Assembly (NCBI RefSeq): GCF_038396675.1
Contig: NC_088930.1
Span: 32,532,001-32,596,000, forward strand
Length of the DNA stretch: 64,000 bases
DNA from: Hydra vulgaris
Lineage: Eukaryota > Cnidaria > Hydrozoa > Anthoathecata > Hydridae
Direction: 5' to 3'
Positions 36,113-48,282 of the stretch are shown here, one piece after another; the stretch's first letter is position 1; the number at the start of each line of letters is the position of its first letter. Below the pieces are notes generated by a model. That model did no database searches, was not told the DNA's origin, and was given only the letters and a program-made list of their open reading frames with translations. Position numbers and translations under genes: made by a program.

Positions 36113-39100
36113 CTTTTTTTTAAACAAATGTTTTATCAGATAATAATTTTTGTAATGCAAAAAAAAAAAAGAAAAAATAGGAATAAAAATCATTATCTTA
36201 CTTATAGATTTTGTTAAATTTCTTGCTTCTTTAACGATAACTTCAAGTTTATTATAGGTTGCTTGATGGCAAAGTGACACATGTAGCGATGCTAAGGAGT
36301 TCTACAAAAAGTATTAAAAAGAAAAATGAAAATATTTGCGACAGATTACTAAAATATATCTTGAAAAATATCCCTGAACTAAATATATCTTTAACTGAAA
36401 ACTAAAACGTTTTCATTTAGATATATAAAGATATATTTAGTTCAGGGTTTCTTAAATCACTCTTTCAAGTTAGTTGCTATTTGATAAAAACCTTCGAAAA
36501 AATTTTAAAACTTTCTTAAACAATTTTATCTTTTTTCTAAAACTGTATAGAAATTAAACAATGAGGGGTTTCTAAACTTTATACGAGCTCTTTTGTGCGC
36601 CAAAATTATTTAATGAAATTATAAATTACGTTGTTGATAGGGCTGGGTACTAGAAGTAGTTAATTTTTCTGAAATAACCTACAAAGAAACTCGAAAAATT
36701 ACATTAAAAAAAGAAATTTATTTTCAGATTGCTAGCAAATAGTTTGTCCAGGTATTCATCACCATTGCAACAAAAAAAAAACAGTTTTTAAAAACCTCTG
36801 TCCCTTATTTATTTTTAAAGAATCCAAATGTCGCTAGAAAAATCATATGTTAGTTGGTGACAATACAACGATAAAACTTTAACTGGAAGAAACGCTCTTT
36901 GAGTTAAAGTGTTCGAAGACCGATCATCTATAAAACATATATGAACTGAAACCATCTTAAACTTGAAGTTAATTGTAATGGTCTTCCAGGTTGTGCGGTT
37001 TTAGAAATAATGAAAAAGATAAAAAAAAAGTAATGTTAAAAGATCCGGAATAAAGAAGAACACCTACGCAGACGTTACAAGTAATTACACAATACATATA
37101 GGTGTTACGATGTCAAAAAACGCTTTTTTTAAAAAAATATAGATATTATTTTTTGTACTATCATAGATAATGGTGTAAATTAAGTGTGTTTAGAAATTTT
37201 ATAAACTATTGATTTTTCTAAATTTTGTTATACGCCTTTAATGGATTTCTTTAGACTTAAAAAGTGTTGATACATTCAGGAAAAATACAGCGTTTTTTTG
37301 ATGTTTGAGGTAGCTAACTTCCAGACATGGAACAAACTCCAAACATTTATATTTAATACTTATGTTAAATAAGGATTGTTTGCAATAGATCTTTGTGATG
37401 ATTGAAGCCATATTTGCAAAAGATTGGAGCCAAATGAAGCGAAGTTCAAACTTTATATGTCCATAATTTTTGAACGCTAAGAGACTATTGTATGAATTTT
37501 AAAATTTAATAATGAGGTAAATTTAGTTGAGATTATTAAAAAAATTATTTTATAAATTTCTTCCTCTCTTGTTTAGAGTAGGGAAAGTAGAGACAAGAGG
37601 TTTTGTTCTCTTGCAGAGCCGACTACACCAATTTTTTTTTAAGGACCATATTTTTTTTTTAAATTTCAAGATATAGAGGAATTTTTTTAGAAATTAACAA
37701 TTGTGTTTCTCCACTTTAAAACCCGTGTAGTCGGCTATTACCTTGCTCTAGTTATCGCAATCTTTTGCAAAGCGTTCTTATTTGACATAAGTACAAACAT
37801 ACAAACGTTTGGAGTTCGCTCCATGTCTGGAAGTTATCTCAAGCACCTAAAAAATATAAGCTATTACTATTGAAGTTTATACTATAAATTGTATAGGAAT
37901 AAACTACCTTTCTATACTCCCTTCCCCCTCTCCCCTTCTAATATTCCTTAGAACGTAACATGACGCTATTTTAATCTCAAAAAATTTAAAAAATTTTTTA
38001 AATCTACAAAAAGTTTACCTGAGAGCGTTTTAGAAACAAATCCAAGTTGAAACTTTCTTTTAAATGATTGTCAATTGAACCTAAGGACATCTCTACTTCA
38101 CCAAGTAAGTCGTTTTTTCGAAGTCTTGAGTAACTTAAGACTTTTAGCTTTAGTCGGTAACCTTCCAGTTCACTTTTTTCAACGTCTGTGAAAACAATTA
38201 GTTCGTTGAAAACTGGTTCCTTTGTTGCCTTTTGAAACTTTGTTGTTTGTTTTTGCTTTTTTCCAGGTATTAAATATAATTGAACAAACGGATGCGTGTC
38301 GGCAATATCTCGCTTGGATCCAATAATCATTACCCTCTGCACATCCACGTGCAACACCTTTTCATGGTGAACATGCGTTATAGAAAAATATATTTTACCT
38401 GACTTTTTATATGTTCGTATAGCATGAATATGGGAAGGTAACCCGCTATTTTTTATAGAACGCCTATCGGCTATTCTTCGGTGTTCTGGACCAATTAAAG
38501 TATTTGAAACAGTAATTTGATCTGTATATAAATCAGTTGCATCCTCACTACTAACAACAGACAACTTTTTATCACATTTTCTAAAAACATCCTCCTCGAT
38601 TTTTTCTTGTGATTCTTCGAATGAACTTTCGACTAAAGTGACATCGCGAAGATCAAGAGTTGATACTAGAAAATTATTTTATATCATTTTATAGTTTCTC
38701 ATTTGGCTCTTTTTTTCATATACAACAAGTTCTGTTGTACATATTGTAATAATTTAATTTAATTTATTATTAATAAATAATGAATATTTAAAAAATATTT
38801 TTCCAGAAACTTGGAAATCAGTTGCCTCTTTTTCCCTGCTTTGCGAGATGATCAAGTGCACTGGTACTAATTTTCCTTTGCTTCTTCTGGAAGGTAGTGA
38901 GTAAAGGAGCATCTTTATACTGAGATAACGGCGAGGTTTCTACAGGTTTTTCGTCGCCAGATACTGATGATGAAAATGGAGAGTTTTGCTCGTTATAAAT
39001 CGAAGGGCGAATAGATGAAGAAACTTTGCGGGACATTAAAGGTTGAAGGTCCTAACAAGAAAAGTTAAAAGTTTAAAAAGAATTTAAACAAAATTATTAA

Positions 39101-39464
39101 AAATTAATATTTTTCAAAGAAAAAATAAATTTATTTAAAATATTAAAATTTTTTATTTAAACGTTCAAAAATATCAAAAAAGCTCACATTTTTCTAACCT
39201 TTTCGTCTGTTTTGTAGTAACTTTCGTTTTGCAAAAAAGGGGTTTGAGCTTTTAGAGTTCGATACGAAACAGGCAAACTAAATTCGATTTCTTTCCTACT
39301 TTGTTTCTTTTTAGTTACAAATAAATTTCCTCCAAAAAGCGTTTTTTTCTTTTGAAACTGTTGGTGTTTACAAAACTTATAAACAAGTAATGCCATTAAA
39401 AAACTTATGACAAACGCAGAAGATAGAAGCACAACTAGAAAAAGCGTAACCAGATAAGCAAAAA
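35787..39464 (-). CDS. Synaptotagmin family protein, calcium-independent type (five exons)
   Basis: Synaptotagmins are membrane-anchored double-C2 proteins of vesicle traffic. Exons in transcript order: 39464-39199, 39051-38826, 38665-38019, 36301-36202, 36112-35787 (about 521 residues); the phases agree. Exon 1 has a membrane segment (FAYLVTLFLVVLLSSAFVIS then FLMALLVYKF) followed by CKHQQFQKKK, a stop-transfer basic stretch. C2A starts near KIYFSITHVHHEKVLHV; where the calcium loop usually has SDPYVK it has THPFVQ, and YSRLRKND replaces FDRFSxxD. C2B (LHVSLCHQATYNKLEVIVKE) lacks most of loop 1, passing from RNLTKSI to SYVTLSLF. The end is HRYHSEWHSLIDPDEI with the WHxL docking motif. The N-terminal exon with the start codon was not found. 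Resembles the non-calcium-binding synaptotagmins (Syt12-17 type); the subtype is not assigned. Confidence 0.9.
36202..36301 (-). CDS. Synaptotagmin exon: start of C2B
   Basis: Acceptor TTTGTAG|AACTCC, donor TATAA|GTAAGA. Reads NSLASLHVSLCHQATYNKLE then VIVKEARNLTKSI, the first two strands of C2B. Confidence 0.88.
36370..36446. repeat. Hairpin with 22-base perfect arms in a synaptotagmin intron
   Basis: CCCTGAACTAAATATATCTT-TA and its exact inverted copy are separated by about 33 bases that are themselves partly inverted (GAAAACTAAAACGTTTTC). Confidence 0.85.
37307..37850. mobile_element. MITE with about 90-base inverted ends
   Basis: The left end (AACTTCCAGACATGGAACAA, ACTCCAAAC) matches the complement of the right end (AACTTCCAGACATGGAGCGA, ACTCCAAAC), and similarity continues through TACTTATGT(T/C)AAATAAG to GCAA(A/T)AGAT. 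No coding potential. It sits in the intron between C2A and C2B. Confidence 0.8.
38019..38665 (-). CDS. Synaptotagmin exon: acidic linker and C2A
   Basis: Acceptor TTTCTAG|TATCAA at 38665, donor CTCAG|GTAAAC at 38019. Reads STLDLRDVTLVESSFEESQE, a linker, then the C2A domain from GKIYFSITHVHHEK to LKESFNLDLFLKRSQ. Confidence 0.92.
38826..39051 (-). CDS. Synaptotagmin exon: Ser-rich linker
   Basis: Acceptor TTGTTAG|GACC at 39051 in phase 0. Reads DLQPLMSRKVSSSIRPSIYN through STSALDHLAKQGKR. No GT donor fits; the only site with the right phase is a GC donor, AAAGAG|GCAACT at 38825. Otherwise the exon runs into TGA. Confidence 0.7.
39199..39464 (-). CDS. Synaptotagmin exon: membrane segment
   Basis: Acceptor TTTATAG|TTTTTG at 39464, donor GAAAAG|GTTAGA. 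Starts in phase 1; no in-frame ATG upstream before a stop, so a 5' exon is required. Membrane helix then a basic, Lys-rich cytosolic stretch. Confidence 0.85.
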
Positions 39465-39739
39465 CTATAAATAGGATGTATTTTTAAACAAAAAATAATT
39501 ACTTAACAAAGATGATTATAAATTTTTAGTTGAAAATAAAAAATTGTTTCTTGTTTTAATTTTGCCGGAGTTTTAATAAACTGCAGAACATAAATTATAT
39601 TGATGCTATGTAATAAAAAAATAATTACTTGTTAATATGTTCATTTTTGTATTTATGTCAACTATGAGAACAACTTTTTTTATGAGAACTTTTTTTCTTC
39701 CTTTTTCTTCCTTTCTTACTAACGTAAAACAAAAGTTTA

Positions 39740-40299
<560 letters not shown>

Positions 40300-40300
<1 letters not shown>

Positions 40301-43300
40301 AACAGTTGTAATTATAATTCCAATTTTATCTGTAAGTTAAAAAAACAAAAATAAAGTAAATAAAATAGAGATCAATGTAGCGGAATTTTACCGCATTCTT
40401 AGTGGTAGGCCGCTGTTCAAACAACAACTGTTTAAACTTACTCTGTTTTCTCTATAAGGTAGAGACTTTTTGTGGGCGGTGGTTTGATGCGCAAAGACTT
40501 TTATTGTGTTGTTTTATTGTGTGCAACCAATGAAAAAAATCATTTTTACAACAGTTATGTTTCCAAAACAACATTTGTTTATTTACCTTCATTTATCTTA
40601 TTGTTTATTCTTATAAGCAATAGATCGCAATTTTAGTAGAGATGTATAAAGGCTAAAAGTTATTTTTGTACACAGGGACATTTAAAGGTTTTTTATGAAA
40701 AGATGTTAAATTATTTAATAATGGTTTTACTTTGATTGCAATTTTAACGATTTACGTTTATAGCAAAAACTAAAAAATGTTTTCGAAATTAACATTAAGT
40801 TAAATGACCTATGATTGTTTTTGGATCACGATCTTTAAAGAAAAGAATCAAGCTATTTAAAGTTTATGATAATAATAGAATCAAAGAAATTTAAATTTTA
40901 TTTTTATTGCAAATGACGAATTTATTAGAATCTGATAAACTCATATAAGTTTGTAACAATTTGTAATTATACAAATAACTCGTTTTATAAACCAGATGTA
41001 GTGGACCATGCAACAAAATAAGCTTAGAGCTAATAAAATTATACAATCTTTGCTTTATTTTTTTATTTAAACGGCGTTTGTTTTAAAATGTAAAATTGTA
41101 CATGTTAATATACTTCTGACATCATAAAAGCTTTACTTGAAAGAACGGCAATCATGATTATAATTAGTACGACATGACGACTATAATTTAATTAGAACAA
41201 CATGATAACTCTAAATTAAATAGAACGATATGACAGCTCGACGAAACGACATGTCGACTAATTAATATTTAACAATTTAACTTTAAGTTTATAAAAACGA
41301 CGTTCAATGTTTTTACTAAGTATTGTCATTAAGCTATCTTATTATTGAGAAATTCATTTATAAGAATTAAATTTTTAAATGATAATACAAATAAAAAATA
41401 AATATTTTAAGCTAAAACAAAAGAATAATAAAAAAAAATACCTTATTGGTAAAAACAGAATATGCGTTCATACCATATTTGGTTTAAACTTTTTTTTAGT
41501 TTTTACCAATATCTTTCAAGGAATAAATATTCTCTTTAAAAATAATCTTAATTCCGATCTAAATTTTTGTTGTTGTTGTTGTTATTAATGTTTCAAGCAC
41601 TGATTTGTCAATTTGATAAAAGTAAAAGTGACAAATTTATGCTCCGCCATAACGGTAAATAGTTAGCAAATTTTAAAGAAAAGTCAAGAAAAATGTTTAG
41701 AAAAAATTACCTAATTTTGGCAGTAACCTTTCTGTTTTTAATTATTTCTAGAAGAAAAAAAACTACAAATTATTTTTATATTATTGTTTTTCTAAATCTT
41801 TCTTTTAAAAAATAAAGTGGAAATTTAATATGATTTTTTATAAGGAAACTTAAGTCATTAGTAAAAAACAATTATTTTCAACATTCAGGATCTTTTGTTG
41901 ATTGTTACCTATCGCATTTTGTTACATGTTACGTAATTCTTAATTAATATTAATTACAATTTCCCCACTACTTAAATAAATAGAAACAAGGAATTTTACA
42001 CAAAAAAGAAAGTTTTTGAACAATTATTATTATTTTTTTATTTTTAGTTTTTAGTTTCATTTAGATCATATTTCGTTTAAATTTTTTGATAAAATTTGGC
42101 GTGATTAAATTTTTTTTTAACTATCATTGATTTCTCGTTCCAAGTCAACAAAAACATGGTTTGCACAGTAATCCAAAAAAAAAATGACAAGAAAAAAAAG
42201 AAAAGTTTGGCAACTGTCATACATACAAGTTCATTTCGTTTTGAGTTTTTTAAAGTCTATTGAAATAAGTTTTTTAAACAAAAATTTATCATCTTGGTTA
42301 ATAAAAATTATTCATTTTATCAGAAATGCTGTTTGATATAGGGACATTTCTAAAAAATTACGCACGGAAACTCGTGTATGTTTTGTCTATTACTTTCATA
42401 ATTAATTCTAATTTATATAAATATTTTGTAAGCAAAGAATGGTATACATTAATAATGTTATAAAAAAAAAATTATGTTTGAAGCGATATTAAGCCTGGAA
42501 CAGAAAAACGTAAATTTTTGTTACTCTATAAATGAACTTTCATCGGAAAATATAAGTTTCAGCAGTATACTTTTTTTAAAATAATATTTTAGATATTAGT
42601 AAAGGTTTTTAGAAAGTTATGGGATTACATAATGTATCATAGAGTCACAGCAATTGTTTAAACGCAGTTCATGTATGGTCTCGCACGAAAGACATGGAAG
42701 TCAATGGAAGTTGCGAATTCATGTAGTTATTTTTATAAAAATAAGTTGCCTGTAAGTATTTCAAGAGAAATAATAAATCTCTACAACTCATGCTTAACAT
42801 ATTTTCAATAATTAATCATCAAATATTTCTAGCTAGAGTATAGCGTTTTTAAGACTATTGTATTTATTTAAACCTTTGCAACATTTACATACAAAAAAAT
42901 AGAATGATAAAAAATGTATATATTTAAAGATTCATGTAGCCTAAAAATTGAAAATAAAAATTTTGTTATAGTTGTTATTTAAGAAAATTATAATAGTATG
43001 CATATTGCTTTAAGCCACAACTTCTAATTGTAAAATCAAAGAAAAATAGAAAATCGCGCACAGAAATGGAAATGCTCTATATAATAAAGCACTTCTAGTT
43101 CCGTACTAATTTTGTCGCTAAATTAGTGGGGACTTGGTATTATCACACATAGGGTTAAGCTTTCAAAGTAAAAATAATAAGTACAAGAACACTATTAATG
43201 TAACTTAAACTGTTACACAGATTGTGTTCCTGCTTTTTATTATTCATTTATAATTACCAATAATTTTCTTTAAAAAAAGTTGCATTGGTTTTAAAATTTG

Positions 43301-43825
43301 TACGTGACTTTACAAATTTTTAGCAACGTCAATCAATTTATATTGATTCAATTTAACGTCAATCAATTTAACGTTTTTTGTTTTTGTTTTTTATTTTTGG
43401 TTGTTTGAAACTCAAACGACCAAAAATTACATTAATTTTTGATCGTTTGAGTTTCAACGTCCAATCAAGTTATCGCTGTTTGAGTTTCAACGTTCGATCA
43501 AGTTATCGCCGCAGGAGTACTTTCAACAGTGTCCAAAAAAAATCAATGCGCTGCTTTATTATTATGTTAAATGTTTAGTGTTATAAAAATTTCAAAAACA
43601 GTGGATAAAATTTTTGGATAAGTGGATAAAAAAAACAGAACTAGCCTAGTAGTCCTAATATTGGTTTAATAGTTTTTTTAATTTAATTAAAACGCATTTT
43701 TCATTTATGTGTATAAATATATTTTAACTTAATGTAAAAATTTTCTAACCTAAAGGGAATTTTAAAACATTGAAAACATCCCAATTACTTTTATATTTAT
43801 TGTATTTAATTTACATTTACATAAG
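40300..43825. other. Non-coding AT-rich region with small repeats
   Basis: No exon or transposase is recognised. Small repeats: three degenerate units of AGAAC(A/G)ACATGA-type text at about 41150-41275, and a 33-base direct repeat (GTTTGAGTTTCAACGT, GATCAAGTTATCGC) at 43445-43510. The missing first exon of the synaptotagmin gene may lie here. Confidence 0.5.
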
Positions 43826-44093
43826 GGTTTTTTTTTTTTATTATTCTTAATGTTCACCTCCTCAAGACCGAGAAGGCCACTACAGATGAGGAGGGTACTT
43901 AATAGTGGTTATAACCCTCGCTCAACTCTATAACTCCGAAACACGAACCTTGACGAACACGGCCGCTGCGCGGAGAAACACGTTGAGCGCGGTACTACCG
44001 GGGACGTGGTGGGGATCGAACTCGGAGCCTCTCGCTTATGAAGCGAGGGCTTTACCAATACACCACTACCGCATTACACCACTACCGCATTAG
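43826..44093 (-). mobile_element. tRNA-Met-derived SINE, well preserved
   Basis: On the - strand from 44093: GCGGTAGTGGTGTAAT (present twice in tandem), box A TATTGGTAAAGCC, a perfect anticodon arm CTCGC-TTCATAA-GCGAG (CAT), box B GAGTTCGATCCCC, a body with AGCGGCCGTGTTCGTC and CGGAGTTATAGAGTTGAG, then CCTCCTCATCTGTAGTGGCC and a poly-A tail at about 43830. Same family as 31785-32042 but less mutated. Confidence 0.9.
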
Positions 44094-44227
44094 GTTACAG
44101 AGAGAAGCATTGTTTTTTAAAATAAAGTTACAAACAATAACTTAATTTTTTACTCTTCATTTTAGAGATGTTTTAACCAATACGCAATTGTATTATGTTT
44201 ACGCTTGATAAAAGCATGAACATAATA

Positions 44228-44287
44228 TTGCAGCTTTTGAAAAATAATTGCAGCTTTTGAAAGTGTAATTGCAGCTTTTGAAAAGCT
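44228..44287. repeat. 20-21 base tandem repeat, three copies
   Basis: AATTGCAGCTTTTGAAA recurs three times with slightly different linkers. Confidence 0.85.
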
Positions 44288-44783
44288 TATGTTTTGTTTT
44301 CTCCAGTTTTATATATTCGTGTAGGCCTTTAGAAACCCACCGTCTTCATTAAAGTATACTTTAATCAAATATTTATCTAACAGAAGGTCATGTTGGTAAA
44401 TGATGTCTGCAACTAATTCAACAACGTCAATGCAAAAAATGACCGAGCGCTGAGCTTTTCTACTTCAAGCCACCCAGCCAACGTTGACATATGTGCCGTA
44501 TGGTTTTTATCTGAGTTTACAGAAATGAGATTTACATAGGTATCTGTTCATGTTTCCGAACGGGTCCTGTAGGGTTTAAAATTGAATTTTTGATAAAAAA
44601 AATTTTAGGATTGGGCTGAAGTAAATAGTGGCTTACCACAAGCTTTAACTACAGCAGCAACACTGTTTAAGATAATTTTAAAAGATCTTCCGACAAATCT
44701 AAAATAAAGATGTAAACTCTATGCTGAAAATACTAAGCTGTTTTCCCTAAAATTTGAAACCGAAATAACAAAACCGAAAAATC

Positions 44784-44823
44784 ACAGCTGCCGCAAAAGA
44801 GTATCGTCTTTTGCGGCAGCTGT
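44784..44823. repeat. Perfect hairpin, 17-base arms
   Basis: ACAGCTGCCGCAAAAGA, loop GTATCG, then the exact complement. Confidence 0.95.
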
Positions 44824-44997
44824 AATAACTTGCTGATTGGGTTTCAGATTTTAGAGAAATTATTTTTTAGTTTTGAATTCAGTATTTTAGCTTTTTTCTA
44901 TTTTATAAGTTAGTATTTTGAAAAAAATGTTTACGCCAAGAGATACTTTTATAAGGAAAATGTTCTACGCAACCTATATCCAATAACATTTGGTGTA

Positions 44998-45060
44998 TGA
45001 AGTTGCAGTTATCCCTGTATTTAAATATTTTATTTAAATACAGGGATAACTGCAACTTCA
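44998..45060. repeat. Perfect palindrome of 63 bases
   Basis: Starts TGAAGTTGCAGTTATCCCTG and ends with its exact complement, with almost no loop. Confidence 0.95.
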
Positions 45061-45133
45061 TTACTCTCCGTTGAATATTTTAAAGTTTTGTTACACGATG
45101 TAACAAAACTTTAAAATATTCAACGGAGAGTAA
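45061..45133. repeat. Perfect hairpin, 34-base arms
   Basis: Arms 45061-45094 and 45100-45133 are exact inverted copies (TTACTCTCCGTTGAATATTT ...) around a 5-base loop ACGAT. It abuts the previous palindrome with no spacer. Confidence 0.95.
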
Positions 45134-45339
45134 CAAAAATATTTCGTGCTCTAAGAAATTATATTTATAAAGAATGGCTTAATCTTACATTCCTACAAGA
45201 AAGACGTAAGAGGAGACCTAATTCAACTGGAATCAAAAACACCATTTATTTTTTTTACCAACCAAAGAGTTGACGGAGGTTCCTGTTTTGATGCGTTGCT
45301 TGTTTGGATGGAGAAAGGGGGTAATGGAATGTTGATGTA

Positions 45340-45440
45340 ATTTTATTAGGGGGTCTCTGGAAGTTTGACAAATTGTTGATAAGGAGGAGGGGAGGTAAAA
45401 ATTGTTAAAAAGTTATTGAAATAAATAATGGACAGCCCCC
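45340..45440. mobile_element. MITE remnant related to the ends of the 20646-30429 element
   Basis: GGAAGTTTGACAA with neighbouring G-rich runs resembles the subterminal sequence at the right end of that element. ATAATGGACAGCCCCC resembles its TTATGGATGACCCC terminus. Only one end is recognisable. Confidence 0.4.
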
Positions 45441-46165
45441 AAAAAGTAATCGCAACAAAAATCACGATCTACGTAAATTAATTGTTTTTTGAATACCTCG
45501 ATACTAGGTTTAAATATTAAAATTTTAGACAACTTCTACTAAATGGTTGAACCTTATCTTTTGCTTCCCCGTTTAGGTATAGGTATATTACGTTCTTAAA
45601 AAACGTTTTTTCGGCAAGGAACTTATTATACCTCTCCAAGATTTTATTTTGTGTTGTAGTAATTTTGCTGGATTTAAAAACAAATTGCAATATTATAAAT
45701 ATAGAAAAATAAAATACCTTTTTGTAAATCCGACAAAAGTACAACCAATTATAAAACTAATTCTAGACATTTATTCATTCAATTCTAATCTAGAAATTTA
45801 TAATTAGTTGTTGAAATAGCAAAACAAAAAAATAACAATAAACTAGCTCTAAATATTGTTAGCGAATTTTTTAAAGTTCCATCTTTTATTTGCAATGCTT
45901 TAATTGTTTATGACGTTTTGAAACAATATCATTGGATAATTTTTGTCAAAATTGGAATGTGATTACTTTATATTATGATAGTTACGCGGTTTTTAATAGA
46001 AAATTATGTTACTACTAAGATTGTTCCTTGAGAAATGACGTATTTTTACTTCGTTCTTCCTCCAGTCTATTATACCTCCTTGACGTTTACTAAGCGTCGA
46101 TCTAACATTTAGAATATCGACTTATAATAGTCAATATTGTGAACCTTTTCAACCTTAAATAAATC

Positions 46166-46436
46166 GTCAGCCGAGAACCAAGAGGCCGTCAGCCGAGAAC
46201 CAAGAGACCGTAAGTTAATATTTTGTGTTTCCAAAAAATCAAGTTTTAAAATTTAATTTTTAAAGACTTTCTGCCAGAATGTCCAACTAATATTTTAATA
46301 TTTTCAAAAGTTGTATCATTCTTGAGACTAGATTTATTGGATACATACCTCATTGATTGTTGAATGCTTATTGATTATAAACAGAAAAAACAAACAAAAT
46401 GTGGACATACAGTCTCTTGATTCTCGGTTGGCGAAA
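46166..46436. repeat. Inverted repeat with duplicated 22-base outer unit
   Basis: CGTCAGCCGAGAACCAAGAG is present twice in tandem (about 46167-46210), and its complement (CTCTTGATTCTCGGTTGGCG) lies at about 46415. Probably the ends of a small non-autonomous element. Confidence 0.55.
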
Positions 46437-46439
46437 TGT

Positions 46440-48280
46440 AAAGATTTATAGATTTAAAGTCTACGCTTCAAATCTTTCAACATATACGTTTATTAAACAT
46501 CGATCAAACGTTTACAATATTGACTAAAATAAGCCGATATTTTAAAAGTTTGATTGACGTTTACTAAACGTTTAATCGATCAACGTTTACTAAACGTATT
46601 TAATATTATTATATAGTATTATAGCCATTGGTCAGAAGACTCATACGACAGCTTAAGCCATGCGGTTTAAAAAGGCACAACTAAGACGGAATTGAAAAAG
46701 ACAAAAATATAGATATTAAAAAATAGACATTCAAAAAAATAAAAAACGCATAATATTACAAAAATATAGACGTTAAAATAATTTCAGCAAACTATTCTTG
46801 CCACCAACATAACAAAGTAACATCAGTTTGAATATTTCAATGTAATATATTTTGTTATATTATTTTAAGTAAATATTTGTATTGAAGTCATGAATACTCG
46901 TGAATTTTATTATTTATTAATTTACTCGAATAAAACAAACTAATAAATTGTATAGCTTCTTATCTCTAAATTAAAAATAAGATCAGATTGTTTAGAGTAC
47001 TATAGAATCTAGTGTTGTTAAATTAGTTGCAAACAGTGATGACCAACAATCAATTGTAGTAAATTTAGTATTATAAATAAAATAAATAACGGACTTTTAA
47101 AAGACGTACCCATGACTCAGTAAATAACGAAGATTTTTGTGTTACGACTGAAAAGTCTTTTTTTGTTGGCTAAATAATTAAATTAGACTTGACCGCGTTT
47201 TCAAGATTCACTTTCTTACAACAAGCAAAATAGGTGATAAATAAATAATAAACAAGTTTCGGGTGCGCCATTTTAAATCATGGAAGCTAAAAATCTTTTT
47301 TTAGCATTTAACAATGGCAGTTACTTTCCTAAATGCCAGCAAATTACTAGAGTCCGGTATTTTAGAAATTACTTAAAGGCACATTGACACAGTTGAGCAA
47401 TATGAGTCGCGGTCTCTCGTTATGAAAGTCATGTTGCAAGTACTTTTTTTGTAAGTCTTATAAACTACTGAGCAGTTTAAATTCATTTTGTAAAGTTTGT
47501 GTGATTGTGTAACAGTAGCTATTCATCTTTTCTATAATTAAGAGGTTTAATAATTAAATTTTTATTTGTTTTTTTTAGTTGCATTTGCTAAAGAAAATTG
47601 CTGGAACAGATCTGATAAAGACCACTGCGTATATTATGTCGTGAATTTTTACAAACTCTTTAATGTCAAAAATGAACATAGATGGTAGAGGAAATTTTTG
47701 AAAACTTCCATTTAGAAAACCCTCGATATGTAAAGTTGTTGTTGGTAATTTCAATCTTAATTTTTGAATGTACATTTAAATGTACCCTATTTTACCCTAG
47801 TTTTTTGTGGTTACAAAAACAGACAGCATACAAAAATAAATGAATCATGTTGATTTATTATTAACTTCATTGGTTATTATTTTTTTAGAATCTATAGTTT
47901 ATAACTTTCCTAATACGTCAATAGCCAAAGCAGAGGTACATCACCTCCACCCCCCCCCTGCCCTTTCCTTTAAAATCTCTTCTGGACGGCCCTGAGTGCT
48001 ATTGCACCATATTTAAAACAAGCTTAATGGCGGATTGAGGTACGAAAAAAACATCTTCAAGAAAACGGTGCGATCAATGATAATCAAGAATCTAAAGGAG
48101 ACAATCAAAAGACAAATGTAGATGATGTTGTACAAAAACCGGCGCATGATGAACGGTATACTAGAAAGATTTTCGATGATTTATAAATCAGAGAACACAG
48201 TAGTCTAAAATACATTTTTATCAGTTTATTTATTTTGTTAGTAATTTTTAGCGTAATCTAAATGTGAACTTTTATTTTCT
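46440..48280. other. Non-coding region, one possible coding scrap
   Basis: AAACGTTTA-rich text near 46490-46600 resembles stretches at 50020-50130 and 62395-62600. At 48038-48186 a + strand frame reads QESKGDNQKTNVDDVVQKPA before a stop; it looks protein-like but is not recognised. Confidence 0.4.
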
Positions 48281-48282
48281 AC

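Noticed and set aside
43960-44093. Functional tRNA-Met gene
   Set aside because: Only the anticodon arm and internal promoter boxes are well kept; a SINE body and poly-A follow, and the 5' segment is duplicated.
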